A program made the translations under genes and the position numbers. A model generated the notes under the pieces. It was not told the DNA's origin, did not search any database, and worked only from the letters and a program-made list of their open reading frames with translations. A DNA stretch of 64,000 nt from Persicaria tinctoria (taxonomy: Eukaryota; Streptophyta; Magnoliopsida; Caryophyllales; Polygonaceae), in contig JBANSL010000008.1 of NCBI GenBank assembly GCA_037127255.1, forward strand, positions 9,679,396 to 9,743,395. The letters are read 5' to 3'. Positions 20,990-34,141 of the stretch are shown here, piece by piece; the first letter of the stretch is position 1; each line of letters begins with the position of its first letter.

Positions 20990-23280
20990 GACCTGACCTA
21001 CCTTCTAGCTAGGTTAGTGCATATATCTAAATTAATTATGATCATAGATTTGGTTTTTTGATCGAGTTGCACTGCTCGATGCACATCAACATATATACAA
21101 ATACATACAATCGATCTGTAGGTTGCTGTTGGGATTGATCGAGCTGAGCAACATATCAGGCTAGCTAGGGTTTTGTTCACACCGACTTAATTGATCGAGC
21201 AGCAATATATAATTTTGCATTTTCTGTATGATCGAACCAACGTCCAAATTTCGCATTTTAATTACCTGCGATGCGCAATTTGGGAGGTTAAAATGGAAGT
21301 GGCAGGCAAAGCTTTGACACCATAAAATAAAGTCTTGTTTCTTTTTTCACCCCACACATAACATTTTCATATTGTTTCAACCTTCCTTTTACAGATAGGT
21401 CTCTATCTCCTCCTGTACTACCAACTCAATCTTCAAACTTTATTACTTCTCTTATTATTCTTTTTGTTAATCAAAATATATTATTTTATTATTAATATAC
21501 GTTTTTTTTTAAATATTAAAAACTATATATATAAAATATTAATTTTTTTTCCTAATTTTTTAAAATAATTTCATGCTTATTATATTACGGGGTATTAAGT
21601 ATGAATTCATAAAAACAAATGTAAAAAATTGATATTTTATATAGTTTTTATCATTTTTAAAAAATGTGCATGATTTAAACAACAGGTACGTTTTAATTAA
21701 ATGATCGAGGGATTATTAATTTATTATTATTATTATTATGAAGGATATGATTGGGATGGATGGGGCCCAATGAGAGTTTAAATTATGAATATTATACATG
21801 AAAGTCACAAACCGAAATTATAATGCTCGGAGGTTAAAAGACAAGACGAAACCATAGTCTCATAAGGACAATTAACTTTGATAGTTTATTGAAAATCAAG
21901 TTTAAATAATACTACAAACTATATATTATTTTGAAACTAAAAGTAACCCTAAAAATAATACAATCGACTAAAATACTTGAAAGTCAATTTCATAATTTGC
22001 TCTGTTGATTATTTTTTTGTATTGTCACGTTATCATTTTGGATGGAATTTCGACCTGATTTTGAAACTATATTTTTTAAAATATAAGCATAATTTGTATA
22101 TGAATCTAATATTTCTATTTTTTTAGATTAAGGGATACTTCATAATACTCTCTTCGTTTCAAAATACTTCTCTTTGATGGACGTTTGAATTTTTTACACG
22201 TTTTTATAAGTTAAAAATCTATAAAGAATTATTTCAAAAAAAAAAATTAGATGATAGTATTGAAACACGAAGCTTTACTATTTATACACGTTTTTTTCAG
22301 GTGTTAAAAACTATATATAAAATACCATTTTTTAATAATTTCATACTACAAAACATCAATTTTTTTAAAATAATTTCATACTTATGATTATTAAGTATGA
22401 ATTTATTCAAAAAATTATAAGAAAGTTGATATATTGTATAGGGTTTATCAATCTAAAAAACGTTCATGAAAAGTAAATAATACTGTATATTTTAATTAAA
22501 AGAGGGAGTAATATAATAGTTAATAGTTTAAAGAATTTTTTTCATCCTTAAGATGCGTGTCGAAATAAAAACATCAAGTATCTCTGTAATAGTATTTTTT
22601 ACGAGTAATTTTTCTACTCCCTCTATTTAAAAATATAAATTATTTTACGGTTCTAAAAACTATACAAAACATAATTTTTTTTACATAATTTCATACTTAT
22701 TGTTAAAAAAAAATTAATAACAAAACTGATATACTCCCTCTATAAATAACTAAATATATCTTTTATTATTCATGCACACTTTTTTAAAATGATAAAAAAA
22801 AAAGAACTATATAAAATATCAATTTTTTTTTACAATTTTTTTAAATAAATTCATTAATGGTAGTAACTAAGAAGTATAAAGTTGTTTAAAAAATTGTTCA
22901 AAAAGTTGATATTTTATAAGGAGTATAATTTTTAACACCTAAAAAACTTTGTGAATAGTAAAGTGTCATGTTTTAATCTACATTAATAGATGGATTATTA
23001 TATATTTTTAGCTTATTAAAAAATATTAAAAAAAAAAAAGACTTCTATTTCTTGAACCGATATTTTTAGCTTGCTTTTTCTTCGTTGTTTGGTTGCTTAT
23101 CATGATGGTTTATTCATCTACTGATTTTTTTATTTTTGCGGTCTCTCAGTATATCAGATTTGATTTGATTTGTGTGATCTATTGAATCCTTAGTGGTATA
23201 AAACAAATAAATAAAAAATACTAATAGGCAGACCGTGAGTGTCACGTGAGATATATGGGGGGATGGAATTGATATGATTG
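20990..23280. other. AT-rich desert with decayed MITEs
   Basis: Partial Stowaway-type pieces occur at about 21470-21710, 22146-22510 and 22735-22995 (fragments such as CTCCCTC, TAAAAACTATATAAAATAT and ttttaattaaa...gaggga). None has both clean ends. No gene is seen. Confidence 0.45.
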
Positions 23281-24600
23281 AAGTGTATTAGTTAATGTTG
23301 GATGAAGAAAGCTAGATTGTGAAATGGTGGTGGTGGTGTTGGTGTTGGTGGGGAAGAGTGATGAGTTGAGTTTCAAGGCACAAATGATGAGAGATATTGA
23401 AGATGCCTTTCATGATGCTGATGTTTCATTTCTCTTTCCATTCCTTCTTATTCCTCCCCACTCCTCCACTTTTACCCTTTCCTATCTCATTTCATCCACA
23501 CTTTTTCCCAAAATTTCTTCCTTTTAAAATACCAAAATTCATACATCAGGTACTGAAATTCTCCAAATTAATGAATACTCAGGAAGAATAAAATGGAAAT
23601 GGGATACAAATTTTTTCAAGTGCACATACAAAAATGAAATTAAAAAGTTAATCTCAAACCTATTAAGCTTCATTTTGTTAACCTTCATTGTGTTGTCCAT
23701 GTCCATGTACCATACCACAGTTTTATTGGAGAGGTCTAAAGACAACTTTATCCTTATTTTACCAGGTTTCTACATGATTGCAATTAGCTGAGATAGAGAC
23801 CTGTGCAATTTTCATGGTTCCTACTTGCAAGATATCTCACATTTTGAGTTGCTCCCTTTTTCCTAATAAATGAAAAAGGTGAAGACTTTCTCAGTCAGCT
23901 CCTAGCTTCATCCATTTATACAAAGCTGGCAATGAAAACAACACAACTGCAAATATTATAACCCCAACACAAAATCAAGTTCAACTCAAAAAAAAATAAA
24001 AATAAAACCATTCTAAAACAAGTAATGAAGATAAAACAACACAGTAACCTAATTCTAATTAAAATCACCTTGGAACATACAGTACTAGTTTCTAAAAACA
24101 GCTCCAAATTTAGTGCTGCAAACCCTTTTGTAACCTTCACATCAAATAATAAAAATGATACTGTAGTTTATAAGGTAGCACTTGCCCATTAAATTATTAT
24201 TAGTGTGCTTGATTATCATGAACAATCAAATAAAATAATAAAAATCATACTGCCATATTATTTTACCTCCATGAAGCTTGAGGCACCCTCACTGGCCTCA
24301 CACCTCATTCACCTTTCTGAAAACCAAGCTGGCTGTTTTTATGATATTCTTTGTAATAAAGCCAAATTGCATGCATATATTGCAGCTTTAACACATCTAT
24401 AATCTGATTCTCTGGTTTTATTAGTTTAATTGAAAAAAAGCTCATATCTTTCTCAAGATACTGTCTCCATTACCAAACATAAAAAGGTGTCTTTGCATTT
24501 GGCAGCTCACCACCATCACACACAAGTACACAACACAACGGTTTTCTTTGCCAATTACTAAGCTGGCATTTTCATTTGTAATTAGAGTTTTGCTACAAAG
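23281..24600. other. Intergenic, downstream of the amylase gene
   Basis: Short open frames exist, but none shows a known domain or plausible splice structure. The last part (about 24600-24741) is likely amylase 3' UTR. Confidence 0.4.
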
Positions 24601-24741
24601 TAGTGGCACACAATCATTTCTTCAAGCAACCATCAAAAGAAGCAAAACCCCACAACAAGCATGAACACCCCCATAAGATTCAAGCTTTATTCTTATCAAA
24701 TATAGTACACTCGATCATATCATATATTATACGTACTTCGG

Positions 24742-27700
24742 TTAGTTCTCCTTGCGCCAAACGGCGTAGCGATGACCAGATGTTGCAAGCGCCCACTCCT
24801 TTCCTGCAGGGCACCATGAATTGTCCCCTATTTTCATGCTTAGCTTCTCACCGATGGTTGCAGCGTATAGATTTGGCTGGGCTTCCAAGATCTTTATAGA
24901 TGATCGACTATTGATATCGTTTTTCTTTCGGATGTCAATCTGCACAAGTTAATGTAATGAGCAAATGCCTTAGTTTATGTTTAAGACATATGTTACATTT
25001 ACTTCAATTATATCTAGTAAGTATAAGAGAGGAGAGGCATAGATACCAGTTTCACAATTTGGTCATGGATAGAGGTGCCCCAATCATAGAAATGGTCATA
25101 GAAAACTGATGGTGTGCCTGGATGTGTGAGGATGTATGCATAACCCTGTAGTATATTCAGTAGCTAATTAGATATATTTCAAATCATGTATATGACTACC
25201 TGTACTGCTGTACACTGACCAACCTGTGATACCTACTATAGTCCCTTCAGACCATATGTTCTAAGCTTTACTCACTTAACTATAACAACAAAATCCTTTG
25301 ATGTATCAAAGACAAGAGCCATACCTCCATGATATGATTTGATGGAAAAGGCCAATGTGCCTGCAGTGTTAAGAAGATAATCTACGGCTAAGTACCAAAC
25401 TTTCTTAGATATCAAAATAATAATAATTCATAAGGTTAAACACACACATACAAAATAAAATAAAAAAACAGATACCAAGGCAAGGTTATGCATATGCACA
25501 CAAAAGCTTAAACAGCAGTATAATTTACCAGATAGGATGGTATGATAACAATAGTTGTAATATTAACGGTGATACTGAATTAGGAATATGCATTAAGAAC
25601 CAGAGCAGAATCATTAGTATAAAAAAGAAAAATGGCAGCCTTGACCAATGTTAATGTTAATTTTGCTTCTTACTTGTGTTGAGCCTGTATCATGATTATC
25701 TAAGAACGTAACTGCCCTCGAAGGCCACCATCCCATTACGCCTGGAGGCTTCCCTTGTGGATCACGCAGGCGCCAATATTCGCCTTTTACAGCAACCTGC
25801 AAGTGTGTACACATTTAAGAAACAGAATTGCATTGAGAAGGCACAAAGAGTGAATTTCTTGCAAAAATAAATTTCTATGAAGAGGAAATACCTGAAGAAT
25901 TCCTTTTGTTGTGAAGTCAAATGCAGTAGAGCGCTGTCCGGTGGCATCAATCCAATTGATAATCCGCTGTCTATGACTATCTGTAAAAGATTTTGAGTAA
26001 GGTTGTTGGTTGCCTTAGAATGCCACTCTTAGTTCAGTGGATATATTAAGTATTTCTTAAAGTGTCTAATACTTGCAAAGCATAGAAAAGCATAAAATCT
26101 ACTCGTTTAATATCCCTCTCATGCTTATAGTTTAGTCCTAATTTCCTTTCAGTTACTACTCTTGCTTAAATAAGACTTTCAAGTCGCAGGTTTGTATACA
26201 ACAATGATATGTTACAAACATAATTCTAATCACCGTCATGCTGCAGTGAGGGTTGATGGTTCTGAAGTACATACCTTGATTGTACTCTAGGTGGCTACCG
26301 CGGTAGTTACAAGAATCCCAATACTCTCCAACAGAAAAAACAGGTTTTGCAGCTTCAATATACTCCTTCACATACTTTGCTGAGTAACTAAATTGGCATT
26401 GAAATTTGTGCTTGCGTTAGGGATAGTAATCACAAGTTAAACAAAAATGTATTTTCAAAGTGTCCAAGATGGTGTTTACCCTCTAGCAAAATCAAAACGA
26501 AAATCTTGAAAACCAACACTGCGCATCCACTTCATCCAACCGATAAGATCTTGTCTAACAAAGTGCTGGGTGTGGTCAAGATTAGGAACACCGTTAAAAT
26601 TATCCCCGGTACTTTGATTACCCTGAAAGGTCAAAAACTATGGATAAGCTCATCAAAGTACTAGAAGGTCAGACCATGCAGGGGAAATTAACCAAGGATG
26701 AGTATGGAAGACAAATTGAATGAGTTCATATGAGGACCACACCAGTCCACCGGTGCAAGATGTAACAGCATGCTCGCTCCATGATAATGGAATTCCATCA
26801 TAACGATTATACATTCCACCATGCCCCTTGGTTGTACCAACACGGTGATTTATTACAATATCTGCCATTGCTCTAACTTTATGCTGCTTCATTTTATAAA
26901 GTAGTCCTTTGAGAAGATGGTCGGAACCATATGCACTATTAAGTGAATATAGGTTCTGTGGAAGGTAACCTAAAAAGAAACAGATCCATGTCAAGTAAAT
27001 TCAAACAGTCCATTAAGTACATCTAGAAGGAGTCACCGAAAGAGTATAACTAGATGCATTATGAACACCAGAAAGGGTCAATGCCCCTTACCTTCCGGAG
27101 CTAAGGATTGAGATGCTGGTGGAAGCCATGCAGATGTAAACCCAGATTTTGCAATGTCGGGGAGCTTTCTGTCCAAGTTCCTCCACCAGTCATGTTTGTG
27201 TGACTCCCAATTGAAAGCCTGGAAACCACTTTGTTATAATAAAATTGCAAAACCACCACAAACCTCAACCTACGCTATCTTAGGCAATCATAATCACCCA
27301 ACCAACCTATTAATGCAAGTATGGAAGACGAACTGAGAGCAACTCTGACCTTTTGACAACTTAAAAAAAAAGGATTAACCGGCGGAAGTACCTGAAAAAG
27401 GATTTCTTTTCCATTTCGAATAGCTGCACCTGCCAAATTTATTCAATAGGAGTTTGGTTGAGAATAGAAGTACTGACAATTAATCCACATATTTATTGTT
27501 CAAGGTTCAACCATCTTACTAGTTTGCACAATTATCACTCAAGTTTCTCTCTATTGAAACCATTATAATCCCTACACTTGATTAAGAAAGGGGACATCAA
27601 ATAGCACCACCCACTATTTATAAAAGTAAGTACTCAATCTGAATTCTTAAATGTTATTCTCATTTACCGGAGTTAATAATCAATCCCATCAACCAAGTAA

Positions 27701-27991
27701 TCTAAACAAATGCCAAACAATGAAGACTCTTTTCAGTTTTCACATTGAAAAATCTTAAGATCGCAGTGACATTATGGTTGATTTTCCTGACTTATAGGAT
27801 TGATTTCGGATGAAAGTAGAGCATACCAATATCAGTTTGCAGATTCAAGTCATCGGCGTTCTGAAAAGATTGAACAAATAAAATAGAAAACATAAGAAGA
27901 GTTTAGGAAATCCTTGAACATATAACATAATCAAAAGACTGAACTTGCAAGTTGCAGCTGTAGCCGTACTTACATTGCTTGAATAACCCAT
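24742..27991 (-). CDS. AMY2: Alpha-amylase, plant AMY2 (cytosolic) type, 12 coding exons
   Basis: Coding exons on the minus strand: 27991-27974, 27861-27828, 27429-27392, 27218-27092, 26969-26743, 26622-26480, 26387-26275, 25980-25892, 25796-25674, 25360-25325, 25145-25047, 24939-24742. All introns are GT-AG and the phases agree, giving 414 aa, very close to Arabidopsis AMY2. All four GH13 regions are intact: DIVINHR (109-115), FRFDF with nucleophile Asp192, GEYWDS with acid/base Glu217, and FLDNHDTGS with Asp299. It hydrolyses internal alpha-1,4 links of starch-type glucans. The start MGYSSN has no signal or transit peptide, which fits a cytosolic enzyme. The C-terminal domain ends [12 protein letters not shown]. 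No defect is seen. Confidence 0.96.
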
Positions 27992-28019
27992 GTTGAATCA
28001 GGAACCGATAGCTAAGTAG

Positions 28020-28640
28020 TTATTAATCCCACAATCTGCCATGATGCAGGACAAAGTTTTAACAAACAGAAGACAGATGTATCATGTATATGGCAAAAAA
28101 CACAAAGTCACATTGAAATTCAGCAGAAAAGGCACAAATCACAAACCAGAGTACCAGGAGAAGTAAAAACCTAAGAAGCCACAACTCCAATTTATGTTCC
28201 TAGTCAATATATATACACACACAGATGTGCGAAAGCACACACCACTTAAACACGCAAAAACAACTCTGGCTCTAGTAATGGCGCATTAAGATGAGAATCA
28301 AAGAAAGTTGTAAATGGAATCGCAGGAAAATGACATAATATGTACATAAGACAAAGGAGAAATCAGAAATGGCTATATGGTACCGAGAATCTATTCCCAG
28401 GAAAAGAAACCGGAGAAAAAGTGGGGCTCCGCCGATGAGGAATTTCAGCGAACAACTGGTGCGCAAAACACGATCGGCAGATTCGAAAAGGTGGGGAAGC
28501 TTTTCCTCGGGTTGAAATTCGATTCTCCTCTTTATCTCAGCTTCTGGGTACGATAACTTCATTTTCATGATTTTGAAAGGGTGAAAAAGGAATGGAGGGT
28601 GGAGATCGATCGTTGAAAGATGCAATTTGGGATTTAGGGC
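28020..28640 (-). other. AMY2 5' UTR exons (predicted)
   Basis: A UTR exon probably runs from about 28640 to 28384 (donor CTCG|GTACCA). It is spliced to an acceptor ATGGCAG| at 28037, leaving a short second UTR part before ATG at 27991. If that acceptor is not used, an upstream ORF of 14 codons starts at about 28041. Boundaries are inferred from splice motifs only. Confidence 0.45.
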
Positions 28641-29483
28641 TACAGATGGAGGAGAGGAGGTTGAATTTTTGGGGGTTAATCGAGAGGAAGATGGACCCGT
28701 TTTGACGGTTCAAATGGCGCCAACACATGGCTATTGACAAGAAGCTTAAGAATGAAGCAATTGACGCAGCGTTGACAAGATCACAAGATCCAAACCGCTC
28801 CGCCTTCAACCGTGTGTCGGTTAAGACCTCAATTGACCATCTAATTTTAAACGCGTCCATTAATTCCACCACAAAAGATTTGATGTGGTCACCCAAAAAA
28901 GCTTTGTACTTTCGTGCCCTGAAAACGGAAGGGTAAATGGGCAATTAATTTATGTTTTCCGTGTTTGAAACACGGGAGTTCAAAATATAAGTTGTACTTC
29001 CGTGTTTGAAAAACAAGAGTACAACTTTTAGTTTTGCCTTCCGTTTTTAAAAAACGGGAGTTATAAAACTGGGTTGTAGTCTCGTATTTAAAAAACAGAT
29101 GTACAATTTTAATTACACCTCCCCTCTTTCAAACACGGGAGTACAATTATTTTATAACTCCCGTTTTCGAAATACGAGAGTACAATTTTTTAATGTATTT
29201 TGAAAAAACGAACAATTTTTATTTTAACTTTTTTTTAAAAAAAAAATTGAAACACCCATAACTTTAATAAATAAATTGTAACGGTTACAAACACCCTTGC
29301 GCGTTTTGTTAATAAATTATATTTTAGTATATCATATAAGAGTAAGTACTCTTATTTACGTACTGTTTACTATTTTTTCACTAATTTATCCAATAAAGAG
29401 TAAATAAACAAATTTATTGCATAAGTTATGTTTTGATATCCTTTAATATAATGTTTTATAAATATTTAATCGTAAGAAGAAAA

Positions 29484-29762
29484 TCAGAGGTGCTGATGTA
29501 CCAGTAATAGTCCCGCGGGATTGAAGTTAGGTCTAAAAAAAATAAATGTCCATTTTTGTTGTATGGTTGGGAAGCCGAAAGAAATGGTTATAAAAGCAAT
29601 CTGACGAGCCCATTCTAACATCGATTTTCTATCCGACCAGTAATAATTATTCGCAAAACAAGGCGAATAATCGAATCCAACAATGTTCATTCTATCAAAC
29701 TGAAAACAATTGAAATAGCGTTGAAAATAATCAAATTTCACGAATTGAATCAATATTATCAT
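29484..29762 (-). pseudogene. Possible MULE transposase N-terminal fragment
   Basis: A 92-codon frame contains FANNYYWSDRKSMLEWARQI followed by AFITISFGFPTI. It resembles the short segment (start of the FAR1-like or WRKY-GCM1-like zinc region) at the N-terminus of plant Mutator-type transposases. The catalytic DDE part is not found. The sequence lies between the left inverted repeat and the Helitron. The match is by eye and short, so a chance frame is possible. Confidence 0.4.
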
Positions 29763-29791
29763 TAAATTTCACGAATTGAAAACAATTGAAA

Positions 29792-32700
29792 CTAGTACGA
29801 TTCCCGCGCCATGGCGCGTTTTTTATAAACTAAAATATTATATATATATATATATATATAAATCTTAATGTATATATATTATAAAATATATATATTATAA
29901 TATTAATAAATGTTATGATAAATGTTATGATATATATATATTATAAAATATTTTATATATATATATATTATAAAATCTTATTGTATATATATATATATTA
30001 TAAAATATTAATAAATGTTATGATATAAGTAAAAATAAACTTTACAATTAATGTATCTATAATTATTTCAGAATTTTTTAAAAAAAAATCTTATGTAAAG
30101 TATAATACATATATATAGATATTTTAAATTACTCAATAATAATAATATCAATATCATTATAACATTGTTTAAATGTGATGTGTCATAATCAATAGTTATA
30201 TTCAATGTTTTGAATTAAGCCCAATAGTTAGTAAATAAATTTGATTAAGCCCAATAGTTATATTAGATTGAATTAAATGTTTTGAATTAAGCCCAATAGT
30301 TAATAAAATTGAAGAAAAAAGATAATTAAAGGAAGAAGAAGAAAAAAGGAGAATTAAAGAAAATCCAAGAAAAATGGCAAAAAAAAAAATAGTAAGACTC
30401 CTAAAATGCCTCTAAGATTGACACATCATCATAAACTTTTCTAAATTAAGAGTTTATATAGATAGTTAATAAAATTAAAGAAAAAAGATAATTAAAGGAA
30501 GAAGAAGAAAAAAAGGAGAATTAAAGGAAATCCAAGAAAAATTGCAAAAAAAAAATAGTAAGACTCCTAAAATGCCTCTAAGATTGACACATCATCCTAA
30601 ACTTTTCTAAATTAAGAGTTTATATAGATAGTTAATAAAATTAAAGAAAAAAAATAATTAAAGGAAGAAAAAGAAAAAAGGATAATTAAATAAAATCCAA
30701 GAAAAATGGCAAAAAAAAAAAAGTAAGACTCCTAAAATGCCTCTAATATTAACATATCATCCTAAACTTTTCTAAATTAAGAGTTTATATAGATAGTTAA
30801 TAAAATTAAAGAAAAAAGATAATTAAAGGAAGAAGAAGAAAAAAAGGAGAATTAAAGAAAATCCAAGAAAAATGGCAAAAAAAAAAATAGTAAGACTCCT
30901 AAAATGCCTCTAAGATTGACACATCATCCTAAACTTTTCTAAATTAAGAGTTTATATAGATATAGATAGTTAATAAAATTAAAGGAAGAAGAAGAAAAAA
31001 TGAGAATTAAAGAAAATCCAAGAAAAATGGCAAAAAAAATAAAATAGTAAGACTCCTAAAATGCCTCTAAGATTGACACATCTTCCTAAACTTTTCTAAA
31101 TTAATAGTTTATATAGATAGTTAATAAAATTAAAGAAAAAAGATAATTAAAGGAAGAAGAAGAAAAATGGCAAAAAAAAAATAAAAAAATAGTAAGACTC
31201 CTAAAATGCCTCTAAGATTGACACATCATCCTAAACTTTTCTAAATTAAGAGTTTATATAGATATATAGATAGTTAATAAAATTAAAGAAAAAAGATAAT
31301 TAAAGGAAGAAGAAGAAAAAAAGGAGAATTAAAGGAAATCCAAGAAAAATTGCAAAAAAAAAATAGTAAGACTCCTAAAATGCCTCTAAGATTGACACAT
31401 CATCCTAAACTTTTCTAAATTAAGAGTTTATATAGATAGTTAATAAAATTAAAGAAAAAAGATAATTAAAGGAAGAAAAAGAAAAAAGGATAATTAAATA
31501 AAATCCAAGAAAAATGGCAAAAAAAAAATAGTAAGACTCCTAAAATGCCTCTAATATTAACATATCATCCTAAACTTTTCTAAATTAAGAGTTTATATAG
31601 ATAGTTAATAAAATTAAAGAAAAAAGATAATTAAAGGAAGAAGAAGAAAAAAAGGAGAATTAAAGAAAATCCAAGAAAAATGGCAAAAATAAATAAATTA
31701 GTAAGACTCTTAAAATGCCTCTAAGATTGACACATCATCCTAAACTTTTCTAAATTAAGAGTTTATATAGATAGTTAATAAAATTAAAGGAAGAAGAAGA
31801 AAAAATGAGAATTAAAGAAAATCCAAGAAAAATGGCAAAAGAAATAAAATAGTAAGACTCCTAAAATGCCTCTAAGATTGACACATCTTCCTAAACTTTT
31901 CTAAATTAATAGTTTATATAGATAGTTAATAAAATTAAAGAAAAAAGATAATTAAAGGAAGAAGAAGAAAAAAGGAGAATTAAAGAAAATCCAAGAAAAA
32001 TGGCAAAAAAAATAAAAAAAAAATAGTAAGACTCCTAAAATGCCTCTAAGATTGACACATCATCCTAAACTTTTCTAAATTAAGAGTTTATATAGATATA
32101 GATAGTTAGTAAATAAATTTGATTAAGCCCAATAGTTATATTAGATTGAATTAAATATTTTGAATTAAGTCCAATAGTTAATAAAATTAATGAAAAAAGA
32201 TAATTAAAGGAAGAAGAAGAAAAAAGGAGAATTAAAGAAAATCCAAGAAAAATGGCAAAAAAAAATAGTAAGACTCATAAAATGCCTCTAAGATTGACAC
32301 ATCATCCTAAACTTTTCTAAATTAAGAGTTTATATAGATAGTTAATAAAATTAAAGAAAAAAGATAATTAAAGGAAGAAGAAGAAAAAAGGAGAATTAAA
32401 GAAAATCCAAGAAAAATGGCAAAAAAAAAATAGTAAGACTCCTAAAATGCCTCTAAGATTGACACATCATCCTAAACTTTTCTAAATTAAGAGTTTATAT
32501 AGATAGTTAATAAAATTAAAGAAAAAAGATAATTAAAGGAAGAAGAAGAAAAAAAGGAGAATTAAAGAAAATCCAAGAAAAATGGCAAAAAAAAAATAGT
32601 AAGACTCCTAAAATGTCTCTAAGATTGACACATCATCCTAAACTTTTCTAAATTAAGAGTTTATATAGATAGCTAATAAAATTAAAGAAAAAAGATAATT

Positions 32701-32999
32701 AAAGGAAGAAGAAGAAAAAAGGAGAATTAAAGAAAATCCAAGAAAAATGGCAAAAAAAAAATAGCAAGACTCCTAAAATGCCTCTAAGATTGACACATCA
32801 TCCTAAACTTTTCTAAATTAAGAGTTTATATAGGTAGTTAATAAAATTAAAGAAAAAAGATAATTAAAGGAAGAAGAAGAAAAAAGGAGAATTAAAGAAA
32901 ATCCAAGAAAAATGGCAAAAAAAAAATAGTAAGACTCATAAAATGCCTCTAAGATTGACACATCATCCTAAAGTTTTCTAAATTAAGAGTTTATATAGA
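29792..32999 (-). mobile_element. Non-autonomous Helitron (3.2 kb)
   Basis: On the minus strand the element starts TCTATATAAACTCTTAATTT after an A (33000 on the plus strand is T). It ends with the palindrome CGCGCCATGGCGCG (29818-29805), nine bases, and CTAG (29795-29792) before a T. TC start, 3' hairpin, CTRR end and insertion between A and T are all Helitron hallmarks. No Rep/helicase frame is present. Between the ends are an AT-rich block (29820-30200) and a tandem array. Confidence 0.9.
30300..32999 (-). repeat. 16-copy tandem array of the Helitron 5' end
   Basis: A unit of about 168 bp repeats 16 times. Every copy carries the same terminal phrase (plus strand aaattaagagtttatatag) that forms the Helitron 5' end. 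Units differ by small indels and A-run length; the eleventh is joined to an extra block with agcccaatagtta that also occurs at 30200-30300. Confidence 0.92.
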
Positions 33000-33510
33000 T
33001 ACCTGAATATTATTGTTTACTCATTCGTTACCATTGGATGTGTGGTTTGACATTCTTCTACTCAATTCGGCGGAACTAGGGCAAATACCGGTTATGACTA
33101 GTATATTCGTCCTATTAATAAGAAAATCATAACCTTTTTTACCCGAAAACATAATAATTTAAACTTACCCTTCCGTTTTCTAAATACGGAAGGCAAATAG
33201 CTATTTTGTACTTCCGTATTTAAAACACGGAAGGCAAACATCTATTTTGTACTTCCGTATTTAAAACACGGAAGGCATAAGACAGCTTTTGTCTCTCGTG
33301 TTTGAAAAACGGAAGGTATAAAGTTGACTTGACCTTTTTTTTTTCAAACACGGAAGTTGTTTATAATATTTTCCAAAAAATAATAAAAAAAGAAATAATT
33401 ATTACAGCACTACTTCCGTTACTAAAACACGGAAGACTAATTTTTTTTTGGGTGCCCCACTAGATATTTTGTGGTGCGGTTAACAACGCCCATTTTAAAA
33501 CCCTCATACT

Positions 33511-34140
33511 TACTCCGTGTTAATTTGGAAAATTAAAGAGAGCCATGAAGTTCTAAACAAATTCCACCATTTATGTCATTGAGGATCTTGATTCTTGAAC
33601 TTATTTTTTGAGGGCCGAAAAATTACTAAATATAAATTTAAAAAATACTCCTGAGCACCTCTCAGTTTTAATTATACCAGAGTATATAAAGTTTGGCAAA
33701 AAGATATAAGCATTTCGATGTGATAAATTACCGTTGAATTTATAATATGTTAAATCGAAGCTAGCGCTTTTTTGCTTGGGAGAGTGATGGCACCTCTAGC
33801 CCTATAATAAATTTTATTTGTGGCAAATCGGATCCCATGAAATTAAGATACCTGACCCTTTTTTCCAGATTAGTTGTGCATTATACTCTTTTTAAGTTAA
33901 ATTTTAATGGCTATATAGAGTGATGTAGAAGTGCTTCACCGATTCTAGTAATAAGCTCGTCTAGTGTTGTTGTTCCTCATAATCGTATATCTATACAGTA
34001 CATATTCAAGTGAGCTATGTTCAGTTTCTACCTAGTTCAGACTTAAATTCACTACCGATAAGATGTAACCATGGTATGATTTCAAATGCTTATTATGGTG
34101 TTGAATTTGCTACTCGATCTCAATTCAAAGTAAAGTAGGT
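33511..34140. other. Intergenic
   Basis: No gene or element end recognised. Confidence 0.4.
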
Positions 34141-34141
34141 A

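Larger units (their letters stand above)
28845..33510. mobile_element. Mutator-like element with long imperfect TIRs, hosting a Helitron
   Basis: The left end (28845 onward: TTTTAAACGCG...CACCACAAAAGATTTGATGT...CACCC) pairs as an inverted repeat with the right end (about 33505 to 33440). Both continue inward into CTTCCGT...ACGGAAG-type palindromes, repeated several times at 28930-29230 and 33165-33440. A piece inside (29484-29762) looks like the N-terminus of a plant MULE transposase. No clean 9-bp duplication was found, so the exact ends are uncertain. Confidence 0.5.

Noticed and set aside
24205..24402. 65-codon plus-strand open frame near the amylase 3' end
   Set aside because: No domain and no conserved start. 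It lies in sequence best read as intergenic DNA beyond the amylase 3' UTR.
30300..32999. Tandem array considered as a satellite or CRISPR-like array
   Set aside because: The repeats of about 168 bp have no unique spacers, lie in a plant genome and carry the Helitron 5' end. A Helitron-internal array fits better.
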